The translations under genes and the position numbers were made by a program. A stretch of 64,000 nucleotides of DNA from Lutjanus erythropterus (taxonomy: Eukaryota > Chordata > Actinopteri > Lutjaniformes > Lutjanidae), in the NCBI GenBank assembly GCA_020091685.1, contig CM034602.1, forward strand, positions 2,106,936 through 2,170,935, written 5' to 3'. This document shows, in pieces, positions 22,001-33,973 of the stretch. Positions within the stretch are counted from its first letter, which is position 1. Each line of letters begins with the position of its first letter. Below the pieces are notes generated by a model. It saw only the letters and a list, made by a program, of their open reading frames with translations, was not told the origin of the DNA and did not search any database.

Positions 22001-25000
22001 CCGACGAGTATCATGAAAGGAGGCTGAAAGCTGTGAGTGAACACTGAGGGTCTTTTTTTACACGATCTATAGCACACGATCCAAAGTACATGGTGCAAGG
22101 GCATTTAGGATATTTGCTATTTAGACAGCACACAATGGGGGCAAAAAGTAAGATGACAGGCATAAAGGGACATGTATTTAGTCTCTTAAATAATCATAGG
22201 TGTGTTATGGACGTCTCCCACTGTCCTAATTGTGTGTGTGTGTGCTTTATGCATGAGCCGAAGCACAGAAGAATGACTGCTGTGACATTTCAGCACACAG
22301 GGAAACATTACATCGTTACTTTCATTACACAAAACAGCCTCTCTTGTCAGTAAAGGAAATTCTTAAAGACAATACAACCCATAATAAAGAAAGTTTGTGC
22401 TGCCCAGCATCATTTAAATAATGGTTTAATGATCACAGAGGCTGCTTTCAGTTTCATTTGTATGCATGCAGTAATGTCACTGCAGCAAAACTACAAACTG
22501 TAGTTATAAAGTTGACAGGACAGAGAAAACTCTCTGAAGGAAACAGACATTTTTTTAGACAGCTCTGATGGAGGTCAGGATTTATACGCTGCTTTATTCT
22601 TAACAGTTTCACTGTATGAACTGCGACGGTGTGTGAGACTTTTTGAGCAAAAGACATTAATCATCAGATCCTGACCCACCCTGTCGGTTTTAAACAACAT
22701 CCAAATTTAAGAGGATCAGAAAATAAGGCTGATTTTCTCAGTTGTATTAAAGCTGACAGTTTAAAGATAAAAAGGTTTTCAGCCGTCATTAACAAAGTTT
22801 TAACTATGTTAAGATTATTTCCCACCCCTGCAAACCAAAATTTAATTTGGATAAACGTAGAGTCTGCAGAGTCTAATGATGTGTGTTAATTGTAAGACTG
22901 AATTCCCGATTGCGTTTGTGGAAAAAAACACAGTAAAACCTCTATTTTAAGTCAGAGTTTCCATTCTAGAGGAACATTTTTGTCAAATACCTAATTCAAA
23001 GCAGGCCATTAAAGAACAAATCATAGACATAAGATAAAATTAAGCGATCTCCAGGAAGTTAATATTAGATTAGGAGCAGCACTAGAGACAGACTAAGTGG
23101 TAAGAAAACAGATTAAGAACTATTTAAATGCACCAAACAAAATAACAACAACAAAAAAAAGAAATTAGAGAAATCACATTTGGGAACTCAAGAATAAACA
23201 ATGAGAGACACTTAAAGAGGACTTCACAAACCTTACAGACAGCCTTCGACAGCACAGAGACAGTCGGTCGCAGCTCATCTCAGTTCTCTGTGTCTGCAGA
23301 GCAAAAGCCAAGCCAGGAATCAGCAAGAACTTTCAGGTCCACAGGCGGTCTTTTAACAATCCTTCATGCTGGCTCCAAAGCAGGGAAGGCTGCCTTCTGA
23401 ATTAATGCCCCGAGTAGAAGGACTGAGACCCTGAAAGAAGCCCCGACACCAAACGCTCTCAAAGAACGTTAAAACCTGGACTGTTCACTACAATCTATGA
23501 CTGAGGTCTCGTGTTTTTAAATAATGATTGACTCAACATCCAGTAACGCTGAACATTATAAATCTTACTATTTTATTACTTTTTAGAGGGTTTTTTTTAG
23601 AGTATGAACAATAAATACAATATACATAAAACTTATTAAAACTTACATTATATATTCACAGTACACTAAAGCTTAGGGTTCTAAAAAGGTTCCTCCTGAA
23701 GGGCTGCTGTTCTACCCAGAACCATTTACTTCTGAAGAACCCTTTTTTGAAGAAAGAGTTTGTCAAGGATTCTTTTTACGACTGAGGATTGCATTAAGAA
23801 CACTTTTCATCCAAAGAACACTTTTTGGAGAAGAGAAGTTCTGCAAGGATTGTTGAAATCCTTACAGAACTCTTTCGGCAAAACGTTCTTTGTACCATAA
23901 AAGGGTTCTCAGTAGAACCCATTGGGTGGGTTCAAGATAAAACCTTTGGAATACAAAAGGGTTTTTGCTAGAACCCAGAATAGGTTCTGGATAAAACCTT
24001 TGGAATATAAAAAGATTCTTTGTAGAACCGCCAAGTGTATTCTAGATAAAACCCCTGAAAGACAAAAGGGTTATTGGTAGAACCCCCTGAGTAGGTTCTA
24101 GATAAAACACTGATAATATAAAAATGTTCTCAGTAGAACCCCCTGGGTGGGTTCTTGTTGATGCCCCAGTGGAATGATTCTGGATCCCAGAGAGGGTTCT
24201 GGGTGGAACCTCTCGTATGAGGTTCTAAGTGCAACCTTTCACAGATAGCTGTAGGTATAACCCTTTATGTTGGGTTCTAGGAAGAACTTTCTAGTGGAAA
24301 CTTTATAAAAGGTTCTCCCAAGAACCAAAAAGGTTTGTCCTATGGGTTCAAGTCAAAGAACCCTTAATGGTTCTAGTTAGCACCTTTATTTCTCAGAGTG
24401 TATATAATCACACGTCACCCACCCAGGTGATCCGTCTGCAGTCGTTCGCCCGGCGCTGGCTGGCCCGGCGGGAGGTGGAGCGGCTGTGGAGGGAGCGCGA
24501 CCGGCGGATGGCCTGGCTGGAGATGCAGGAGAGGAGGAGGAAGGAGGAGAAGGAGGAACAGATGAGAGACCGCCGACAGCGCTTGATGAACCCACAGAGG
24601 AACGAGGACTTCAACCTGCTGTACCACGCTCTAGAGAGTAGGCTGTGGAGGGGGTTGGGGGCTTTGTATGAGGAAGCATTCAGACCCTTTACTTCAGTAA
24701 AAGTACTATTACTACACTGTAAAAATAATCTATTACATGTCCCAGTCCTTCATTGAAAATACTACTTAAAGCTACTGCAGGAAACTTTTATATTTTGTTG
24801 ATTTTGGAGGCCCCTGTGGACAAAACACAACAGTGTTCCTCTCCATAACCACAAAATATAACAGCAAACATAAAATTATCGAAAAGAAAATCCGCAAACC
24901 TGCATCCTTTTAACTGGCTAATGTAACTTTGCCAAGAGAATAACTATACAGAAACACTCATTCATGAGACTCACAGGTCATTAGAAGCATCAGTATTAAA

Positions 25001-28000
25001 CTGAGACTGTTTTATAGCCAGTTAAAACTGCCTTGTTGTAGGAAAAATATGTCAGTATCATCAGGAAAATGTGCTTCAAGTATCAAAAGTTAAAGTACCC
25101 AATACAGAAAAATCAAAAGCAGCATTTTTATGCTATTTTTTGTAGTAGTGCAGTAATGATTGATTTCATTGTGTTTAATTTTTCCGATTGATTGTTTTTG
25201 CCAAATTGTTACTAAATATAAATAAAAGTAACTGAAATAGTTAAAAGGATAAGCAGCAAATACTCACGTTTGAGAAAGTGGACACAGAAAATGCAGTTAT
25301 CAAAATATAGATCAGTCGACCAATCACCTCTTCTCTTCTTGTACACACAACAAAGCATAATATTTTATATGTTTGTCGTATGTTCTGCATGCACAAGTCT
25401 TAATTTATAACCTAAACTATCTGTCATCATTATAAAGTTGCATGAAAAGAAAATACTCAAGTAAAGTATAAGTACCTCAGATGTGTACTTAAATCTATCA
25501 TGTAAGATGTCTGCATTAAAATATCTAAAAATCTAGACCTATGTTATATATTTGGTTGAGCTGTGTAGTTATATTATCTTAATTTTTTCCAACAATCATC
25601 AAATTCAGAGAAATCAGTAATTTAACTGCGTTACCTTCCAGCTGCTAGTTGCTAAAACATCTGGGGAAACAGTATACATCAGAAAACGAAGACGGAAACC
25701 AGCGAAGAGGCTTAAACATAACATGAATTCACACTGTACCTTTAAGTGCAGTACTCGAGTAAATGTGTTGTTAATGAGTAAAATGTTGTAACTGTGTGTG
25801 TTTCAGAGTGGAGGTGTGAGGAGGAGCAACAGATCAACTCGTCCCTGCGAGGAGCTGAGAGGAAGGCAGCTCTCTGCTCCCTGCTGGACCAGGAGATGGA
25901 GCTCATCGCCACCATCGGACGCCATCGCATCGTCACTCAAAGCGTCAACTACAACAGAACTATCAGGAACCTCCTGGACAAGGTCAGAGGTCACTGCTCA
26001 CAGCTCTCTCAGTCCAGACCAAAACAGATTCTATGTCTAGTTAATCATTTTGATGTTGGAAATATGGCTTCAATGAAATGTTGTTTTAATATTCAGCATT
26101 TTCCAAGTACGCGATTTAAGTGAAGTAAGTGATTTAAGTGTCATCAGGCTTAGCAGATGAGATTAAAGGGATAGTTCATTCAAAAATGAAAATTCAGTCA
26201 TCATCTACTCCCCCTCATGCTGATTGAAGGGTTTAGTTTTTTAGTCCACAAGACACAGCTGGAGTTTCACAAGAAAACAGTGTTGCAGAATCTCCCAAAC
26301 AATGGAAGTGAATGGTGACCAGTTTTTAAATGTAAAAACGCAACAGAATTCATTCATTTTCTGTAACCGCTTATTCCATAAGTGTTGCGGGCTGCTGGAG
26401 CCTATCCCAGCTGACATTGGGCGAGAGGCGGGGTTCACCCTGGACAAGTCGCCGGTTCATCGCAGGGCTGACACGCAACAGAATAAAAACATAAAATGCC
26501 TTCATACTGCTCGTCTGGTGTAATCCAAGTCTCCTAAAGCTCCAACCTGCCAAGTTGACAAAAAAATGTCACTTACCCCAAGTTTTTTAGTCTGAATCTT
26601 CACTGTAGATCTTGAGCTTGGAGTCACATTCATGTGTATACCGTCTGAACTGGGTGTGTGTGGTGTGACGGTGTGCAAACAGCATGTTGGGACTTGAGAC
26701 TTGGATTACACCAGACGAGTTCCAGTTGTTTTTCATGTTTGAAAACTGGTCAACATTCACTTCACACTCTTTGGGAGATTCTGCAGCACTGTTTCCCTGT
26801 GAAACTCCAGCAACGTTTTTTCAAGTGAAAAACATAAACCCAACCTTCAATCAGCATTAGGGTGAGTAGATAATGACTGAGTTTTCATTTTTGGGTGAAC
26901 TATCCCTTTAAGCTTGGTTGCAAATAAGACTATCACTATACTGTAAACTGTTTCATCAGATATGGTGTGATATTGTTAGAGTTTATAAATGATGAGCAAG
27001 CTGCACTCACAGTTTTGCAAAGGGAGTATGGCGGAAAACCTTCAGATTTTTCCATCATTATTAAACAATTCAGTCAGTGACAGAAAATATTCAGCTAACA
27101 TGACGTCTGAGCCGTCGTAGTGTGTAGTAGTTGTAGCTCAGTACTTCTACTGCTGCCACTGTGATTTGTATGAGTAGCAGTAATGTTAGACCCATCAGCA
27201 GTAGTAGTAAAAGTGTGTTGGTGTGTTTCAGTCTGCGGCTCCTCGTCAGTGGCGAGCAGCAGACGGTCGGCTGATCGAGATGGACAATCCACACACCATC
27301 AGAGCCAAAGAGCTGCGAGATCTGTACAACGACGTCAACCTGTCCGCCGTCAGCCAGCAGCAGAGACACCGCGTCCTCATGACACTCAAAGACACCGTCG
27401 AGGTACCACATTTTCACACATGCTGCACACTACTGGTGTGAGAGATCACACATTTAACAAGCACGACGCAGGCTTGGTGTGTGAACACGACCTCTGTCCA
27501 AACTCTGTCTGATATAAGACTGTCTCTGGTCAAACTGTTTATTCTGAAGTCAAAAAGGAGTCCAGTGTAATTCTTAACACAACACAACTGCTTTTGTGCA
27601 CAGAGGCCTCCAAAATCAACACAGTATCAAAGTTTTTTGAAGAGATCAAGCATTTTCACAAACTTTTTAAAGTCCCATACTCCTTCAGACGTCCACCATC
27701 CATGTTTGTAAAGCCCCTCCACACATACATACATAAACAGCCTGTATATAAAATCCACTTGAAAGGAAAGGAAACCTTAACGGTCATTTTATGCAGCTCA
27801 TTTTATTCTAATGCATCCTGCATTTTATGCAGTTGGGTCCTGAACAACAAGGAGAAATAAAGTTAGCAGAAGAAAAAGAAACTCAATCGCTTTGTTGATA
27901 AAATAATCACTAAACTTCCTGTTGAAACTCAGAACATTCCCTTTCATTGCAAAGTGTAAAAATTCTTTGCAAACATATTAATAACACCTTAAAGAAGAAA

Positions 28001-30311
28001 AAAAGGAAACATACCACCAATAGTGCCCTTCAGAATAAGAGTCTGTTTATTACACATATGATTTGGTTTATAATTCCCTGTTGCCAAGTCACAACAGTTG
28101 TTTTATATGAACATACCTGTTATTGTTGGCAGTATGATTGTTTTTATCCTCTCTGGACAGGAGCATAGATGTCAGCTGACCCGGGACATCGTGGATTTGA
28201 TTAACAGGGAGGTGGACCTGATGACTCGGGAGGTAAAGGCAGCCAATCTGGAGGGGTTGAGGAAGAGGATCTCCACTCTTTTCCTCCAGTACATCAAAAC
28301 ACCAGCGTTTAACCCTGCGGTGGCCAAGCTGCTGAAGGTGAGCAGAGAGCCCTGCTGCCCTGGGACCATATGAACACTCTTGGATGCAAATATCTCCAAA
28401 TAATCTAAAATCTATCTCAGGTTCCCCAGGATCCCTCCAAGCTGAAGAACAAGATGTTACTCTGCCGGGGCTGTCATCGCTATCTGGACTCTGCCGCCTT
28501 CAGCCCGTCTGCCAGTGCCCGTCTGAGCGGCCGATGCCACGACTGCACCGAACTCGACAACAAAGCAAGATCCCGCAATGACTTCTCCCACTACAAAAAC
28601 ATCCTGAGGAGGCTGAGAGCTGACGAGCAGCGGCTCAACGAAGCAGCCAAGATTCCCTTCCTGCTGCAGGTCATTTGCCACTTTAATTGATCTCTTTTAC
28701 TTACATACCATAAAACCGCAACTGGCCGTGATATTTTTTATTCTGTAACTCTGACGTCTATATGTGTGTCCTCTCAGGTGGAGGACATGCGGTACCTGGT
28801 GGAGGAGGTCTGGGCGTCCCGCTCGGCCCTCAACGCCAGCAGCGACCTCTACAACCTGGTGTTTGTCCGCTGGGACCATCAGACGGACTGGAGTCCCTGG
28901 AACTGCATCCTGCTGTCCAAAGAAGAGACGTCAGCTCACATGGAGGTGGAAGACATCCACAAGGTCTGTCCATGTAAACATTTACACTCACATCACACAC
29001 ATGGATCCCATCCCCACCTGGTATTAAAGTCTGATCCGTATCTTGTAGCTTTTAATGATTAAAAAACAGCTTTTTCACCTTTTCAGGCTCTTTTACCTCC
29101 ATTTTTACTGGAGGAACTAGGGTCCAACAGTCCCAGACCATCAGAAATTCACCCCCCTATACAGTTAGGGGTGCAGCCATAGAGACCAAACCCATTTTTT
29201 GTACCAGTCTATAAACATTTCTGCTGTAAAGTTGGGCATTTTAACTTTGGGCTCTATGTAGATTGACTCACTTGTGGCCATTCACTGCACTGCTGATTTT
29301 GACTTTGATTCACTTTTCTTCACTTTGACTTTGGCTTCACTTTTCAGCCCCACGTGTTGCCACCTGGTTATAACAAACAGCTTGTTCGTGTTGTTTTCCC
29401 CACTTTTTTTCTAATTTGTACTGGCCAGTTCCATGTTAAAGAACAGTTTGGGTTGGTTCAATTTGAGTTCTTGGATAGTTTTGTCCTGTATTTCTTTGTA
29501 ATAGCTCAATTTATAGCCGACTAACAAAACAACCATTTTAGTTCATCTTTGAAAGGAATGATCATTAACCATTGGAAGTTTCCGTTTCTGTCAGTCTTTT
29601 GAGGCTTTTCCATTTATGCTTCTGGCCTTGCCGAGTCAAACCATGCTTATTTGTATTTCCATTACCAGTTTTAACATGCTGACTGTGCCACGGCATGCCA
29701 AGATGGTCTTTCTCTGTAGTGGGGCCAAAGCGAGCCCGATCTGCCTCCAAGTAGGCTGTGGGGATGTCTCCTCCACCACGGCCAACCTGTGAAAAAACCC
29801 TTCTTCCCCTCAAATAAGTGTGTGCTGTGAGAGTGAACTTGTGTCTGTATGTTCAAATCTCTGTATTTCTGTAGCTTCTAACTGAATCTCTGTGCTTTGA
29901 AATGTAGTTTCTCTCCTCTGTCACTGTTTTTACACTCTGGGATCTGTCTCATTTGACTTTTGAATAACAAAATAACATGGGACCAGCTCGTGGTTTGGAG
30001 TATTTGGTCTTCTTTCTGTTTGTCTGGTCAAACAGTATAAAAGCAGCTGTTAAAGTTTCCAGCTGTTACACAAACTGAGCCTTCCTCCCGTGTGTGTGTG
30101 TGTGTGTGTCCAGGCATACGAGGCGCCGTTCATCCACAGGATCGTGCACAAACACACGCTGGCTCGGCGCCACTTCAGCCGGATCTCTTTTATAGCTGAG
30201 TACCTGGACTCTCAGCCGGCCGCTGCCCTGGGCAACCAACTTGTCTCCAAGCCCATCACTATGGCGACAGGAAAGCACACCACTGACACCACATCGGCCT
30301 CAGCTCATTAA
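13606..30311 (+). CDS. iqub: IQUB, IQ motif and ubiquitin-like domain-containing protein
   Basis: Coding exons: 13606-13717, 15628-15762, 16060-16227, 16313-16488, 21877-22032, 24427-24637, 25807-25982, 27232-27402, 28161-28337, 28421-28669, 28778-28963, 30114-30311. All junctions are GT-AG and in phase, giving 704 codons; human IQUB is longer, mainly at its acidic N-terminus. Domains: short acidic N-terminus; ubiquitin-like fold from about residue 39 ([14 protein letters not shown]...LQISLDG); [19 protein letters not shown] calmodulin-binding motif at 250-269 ([14 protein letters not shown]) followed by a basic coiled coil; [28 protein letters not shown]; a four-cysteine motif (C509, C512, C533, C536); and the C-terminal [17 protein letters not shown]. 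Known role: calmodulin-binding component of axonemal radial spokes, needed for sperm and ciliary motility. The start at 13606 is the first in-frame ATG of the conserved exon; an upstream in-frame extension is possible. Confidence 0.95.
14010..14545 (+). mobile_element. AGAACC/GGTTCT-rich element, left copy (IQUB intron 1)
   Basis: About 530 bases made of imperfect repeats of GGTTCT...AGAACC spaced by short A/T segments, beginning near TTAGAAATAAAGGTTCTAA and ending near TTCTTCAGAAGCAAATAG. A longer homologous copy lies inverted at 23660-24401 in intron 5. No coding capacity. The class is probably a non-autonomous DNA element or an element with internal tandem structure; I do not assign a family. 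Confidence 0.65.
16765..16828 (+). repeat. (GA)n microsatellite
   Basis: About 64 bases of GA dinucleotides with one GAAA interruption, in IQUB intron 4. Confidence 0.95.
18933..19012 (+). repeat. (TG)n microsatellite
   Basis: Forty uninterrupted TG units in IQUB intron 4. A shorter tract is at 19173-19196. Confidence 0.95.
19173..19203 (+). repeat. Short (GT)n tract
   Basis: About 12 GT units followed by TTTGTGTGTGG, in IQUB intron 4. Confidence 0.85.
22033..23659. other. IQUB intron 5, left part
   Basis: A/T-rich intron sequence without recognisable exon or RNA gene, ahead of the inverted AGAACC-rich element. Confidence 0.45.
23660..24401 (-). mobile_element. AGAACC/GGTTCT-rich element, right copy (inverted)
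   Basis: About 740 bases. Its minus strand begins ACACTCTGAGAAATAAAGG and TAACTAGAACCATTAAGG, matching the start of the 14010-14545 copy. Many GGTTCT/AGAACC units follow, and the far end (TTCTTCAGAAGTAAATGG) also matches. The element stops about 25 bases before the acceptor of the IQ-motif exon (24426/24427), so part of that exon's splice-site environment is element-derived (TTTATTTCTCAG). Confidence 0.7.
24763..24870. repeat. Dispersed repeat, related to 36630-36720 inverted
   Basis: TTGTTGATTTTGGAGGC followed by CCTGTGGACAAAAC appears inverted at 36670-36710 (TTTTGTCCACAGG, GCCTCCAAAATCAACA). A further fragment (AGGCCTCCAAAATCAACA) is at 27602-27620. Unassigned dispersed repeat. Confidence 0.5.
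26163..26911. mobile_element. TTAA-flanked MITE with long inverted arms
   Basis: The left end TTAAAGGGATAGTTCATTCA and right end TGAACTATCCCTTTAA are inverted repeats, and similarity continues inward: ATGAAAATTCAGTCATCATC against its complement, then CTCCCAAACAATGGAAGTGA against TTCACTTCACACTCTTTGGGAG. Both ends carry TTAA, as for piggyBac-type insertions. It lies in IQUB intron 7 and hosts a second insertion (26350-26472). No coding capacity. Confidence 0.75.
26350..26472 (+). mobile_element. Short insertion nested in the MITE, with perfect 12-base target duplication
   Basis: The segment begins TCATTCATTTTCTGTAACC and contains GGCTGCTGGAGCCTATCCCA, AGCTGACATTGGGCGAGAGG and a GTTCATCGCAGGGC end, a well-known dispersed fish repeat. 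It is bounded by acgcaacagaat at 26338-26349 and again at 26473-26484, an exact 12-base direct repeat, so it inserted into the MITE. Confidence 0.8.
30091..30109 (+). repeat. (TG)n tract abutting the last IQUB acceptor
   Basis: About nine TG units followed directly by TCCAG/G, so the dinucleotide tract occupies the polypyrimidine position of the acceptor at 30113/30114. Confidence 0.85.
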
Positions 30312-30315
30312 TAAA
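30310..30315 (+). terminator. IQUB poly(A) signal overlapping the stop codon
   Basis: AATAAA begins at the second base of the TAA stop (30309-30311). A T-rich and then GT-containing stretch (TTTTCTTTTTTCTGTCAGTG) follows within 40 bases. If used, the 3' untranslated region would be under about 30 bases. Other AATAAA sites lie near 30968 and 31335. Confidence 0.45.
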
Positions 30316-30576
30316 CACCCTGTGGTTTTCTTTTTTCTGTCAGTGTTTTCTCCCGTGCTCATATCGTCCATTACTCTCTAAATCGTTTTTCTGTTTTTGA
30401 CTCATGTAAAGTAATGTCAGTTTGGGTGCTTTTATTTTGAAAGTAGGATGTATGTGACCTTTACGTACTGCTGTGAGGGCTCTGTTTCAAAAAAAGAATT
30501 ATAGGCCTGAGATTGCCCTAAAATCCATTTTATTAATTAAATAACTGTTTGAAATATTTTCTAGTAGCATTGTAAC

Positions 30577-30800
30577 TTAAAGGGACAGTTCAAAGTTTTT
30601 GAAGTGGGGTTGTATGAGGCACTTATCCACAGTCAGTGTAGATGGGGTTCAACATGCCCCCAGGTTGGAGAAGCTGCAGGAGTACAGGTGTAGGAAGCTG
30701 AGGAGTATACTACCCTCAACAGAGCCAGCAGCAAAACATATTTTAGACACCTAATATCAGTTTAAGTGTACGCTATATTTAGAATATTTTCTCAGCATTC
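30577..30800 (+). mobile_element. TTAAAGGG-type MITE (family B)
   Basis: TTAAAGGGACAGTTCAAAGT, GAAGTGGGGTTGTATGAGGC, CCACAGTCAGTGTAGATGGG and AAGTGTACGCTATATTTAGA follow in the order seen in the partial copy at 8568-8740. Confidence 0.55.
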
Positions 30801-32938
30801 ATTTGCTGTCAGATGTCCGTCTCTATTGGGAATCCACTGTTATATGGGCCATATATCTCCTTCTTATTTTCATATTTCATTCTTCATATTTAAGTTTATG
30901 TACATTTGTATGTAACATCAACCTGCCAAGAGACTAATGTACGTTCAATAATATGCACTGTTTATTTTAAATAAATTTTAAAAAACTTTAAAAGCTTTGT
31001 CAACTAAAATGTGCATCATAGCCTACATCAACAGCTTGGTGCCTTTTCCTCTAAATCTTGGCGGTGTTCTTCTCAAATTTTCATAAGATTGCTACGCCAC
31101 ATCAAAAACAAGACACGTCTTGGAGAAAACAGGTTGCAGACCCCTGCCCTACAGAGTTGTATACTTACATTATGCCAAGTAATTCCAACAATGTTCAAAC
31201 CCAGAGAAATCCAAAATTTATTCAGGATAACGGTGCGTTTCCTGCTAGGCACTATAACTTCCACGAAAACATGGGATACGGCAGATACTTCAGAGGGAAG
31301 TCTGCAAATATGTAAAACTTTATTATTACCTTGTCAATAAACATATCAGCTATGGTATTTGTGTAACAATGAAGAAAACAACAACTCCCATGATCCCATG
31401 CAACTTCGCAATGTTATATGTTAGGTTGATGTTTGACATTTTTTCAAGCTGATATAAGGCTATGAGCCTAAATTAAATTAAAGATGAAAAAACATGCAGA
31501 CGTCATTAAACTACATCTTTAGTTAATTATTTAGTTAAGTATTTTTAAACTGTGGTTTGGAAAGTGATAAAAAATTAAACACCATGAAAGTCTATATTTA
31601 TTCTCAAACATTGGTGTTTAGTTTAGTTGGTGTAAAGTGTGAATTCAAATATTTCCAGCCTGGCTCAGATGCATCTCCTTTCCCTTCTGGTAGGTTCAGT
31701 TAAAAATAATACTCCTGCATCTGGATAATAATCAGAGGTATTAGCCAAAGGTCACAAACAGACTTAGCAACTGTTTAACGTCTCTCTCAGGACCTGCAGA
31801 TAAGGAGTTAAAGTACACCTGAAGACAAATGACACTGAGCTCAGTTTAACGTCTAATGAGCTGCGAGGCCCATTAAGGCAGATTTTAATAGAACTGATGT
31901 ATGCAGATGCTTTAACACCCACAGAGAGGCAGAGGTGAAGCAGGGCACCGAGGTAAAGTGTGTCGCTCTCATTATCAGGACGTAATTCTCTCCGTCACTC
32001 TCTGTATGTTGATGTTTTTGTCTTAGTGATAACAGGTCTCATGACACGGTCAAACACGTGGAAAAATATTGACTTAGTCATGTGGATTTTTTTCTGCTGA
32101 TAATTTATACGCAAATACGTTGTGTTTCCTCATGAGATGCTGTTTTTTTTCAGTCAAATGGTGTCTGGTGTAATTATGTAATTAACCCAGATCTTACTTA
32201 TCTGAACTGACCTTTATTTTTTTTCTTTTAATTCCTATGAAAATTCCAAATATGTCAGGGTTACATTTGAGCCAATTCATTCTTAGCATCTTCTAGTAAA
32301 TAAATGTAAAAAAGAAATAGTAACCCACAACAGTTAGCTTCTGAATGTTTGCTCAGTACCTCGGATGTAGTTGTAATATGCACTCAAGTATCTAAAGTGA
32401 ACTCATTGATCTTTACGGTCAATCTTAGGCTTGTGTGCCAGACTCATATTTGGGCAAATATATGAAATGTTTAATGTTGATTTCTATGATTTTTACAGAC
32501 TTCATGCAAGACAACTGAAAAGGCCCAATTATTTAGTTATTTTTAGAATGTCATTTATTTATTTAGTTAGTTACAAAATCTAAGGGTCATATTTGAAGTA
32601 TGTTCAGTTTTGTTCAATTTAGTTTTTTTTCCTCCATCCTGTGTACAAACATCCTGATAGTGGCTGTTGCTGAAATTATTTAAATAACATCTAATATTTG
32701 CATTTTTATTGTAACATCCAGGGGAAATCGTTATTTTCACCACACCACTGCTGCTAACTGTAGCTACTCTTGGCTAGTTAGCTCAGTTAGCTGTGCAGTT
32801 AGGTGTGTTTAGTGTGTTGTGGTTGTGCCGTGTCGGTGTTTTCACTACGGACACAGCAGCTTTGGACCAACAGGAGGAAGTTTTCAGGTTTTTTTAGTGA
32901 CTCATTAACTCCCTTGATGAATAACGTGACATTATGAC

Positions 32939-33266
32939 TAGAGCTGAACTGTTTCGAAAAAATATCTGATTGCAGTCATTCTGACCGACATTGCAATTGC
33001 AAAATTATTTTCTGTATTAGAGGTGAGGATAATTTTTTACATATTCTTAGTTTGATTGAAAAACGAGTTTAAATGACGATGGTGTGATTTAGTTTTTGCA
33101 GGAATCTGTACCAAATGAAGGTGTTTTTTTAAAGTCTGTAGAATGTGATTTGTAGGACAGGACGTCTCTGTGTAACCACATTCATTCATTCAAGTTTTTT
33201 GCCAGAAACAAATATTGCAACTCCTGTGATTTGAAAATTGTAGAAAGCCAAATTGTGCAGCCTTAA
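32939..33266 (+). mobile_element. Dispersed element C (GAGCTGAA...GTGCAGCC)
   Basis: GAGCTGAACTGTTTCGAAAA, TGTAGGACAGGACGTCTCTG, ATTCATTCAAG, AAATATTGCAACTC and ATTGTGCAGCC recur in order at 50126-50338 just upstream of CADPS2. Non-coding; likely a hAT-type MITE by its short GGGCTG/CAGCCC-like ends, but this is uncertain. Confidence 0.5.
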
Positions 33267-33973
33267 ATATGAGACGGGACTGGGGCGGGGTAGCATGCTA
33301 ACTTCAGTAGAAATCTTTGCAACTCTGTTATTTCGTCACATTCAGTTAAAGATTTTAGTTAATTTTTGAATATTCTGAGCTAAACTTCTTACCTATTGTT
33401 CCTTTAAAAGAAGCTAACTTCTGCAGATTCAGATGAGAAGATGGATATCACTTTCATTTCTGCACATCCAGTACAGAGTTAAGCCTGAGGAAGATGTTAG
33501 CTTTCCTCTATTGGAAGAAAAGAAATCCACCCTTAAAGTGACTCAAAGTCTTTTCCATCTTTGATGCACTTTCTGAAATTCTTCTGAATCTCACTGAAAG
33601 AAAGAGATTGAGTATTGAAGCTGCAAAACCTTTAAATTTAACCGCTCAAATATTAACATATTTATAGAAACAGACTGAAGTCCTTCTTTAAAGTGTCATA
33701 AATGACAGACTGTGTCGGATTATTATCTCATGTTTGTGTTGGGCTAAAGATAACCAATGATTAGTGAGCAGGTTTGCTGTCTTGCTCACACACATACCCT
33801 GTGACCTCGAACTGTTTGAAGCCGGAGCCTCAGCCTGACAGTGACTTCCTGCCATCTCAGTGACTGGTCAATTATCAGCCGCTGTAGTCTTTTAGCCTAA
33901 TGACCGCTGGATAACACCGAGAGCCTGCAGACAAGAAGACGAGAAAAGAGACAAAAGACAACAAGAAAAGAGA

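Larger units (their letters stand above)
30316..33973. other. IQUB-SLC13A1 intergenic region
   Basis: The 3.6 kb spacer holds a family B MITE (30577-30800) and a second dispersed element (32939-33266). The rest is A/T rich. No exon, tRNA or other RNA gene is evident. Confidence 0.5.
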
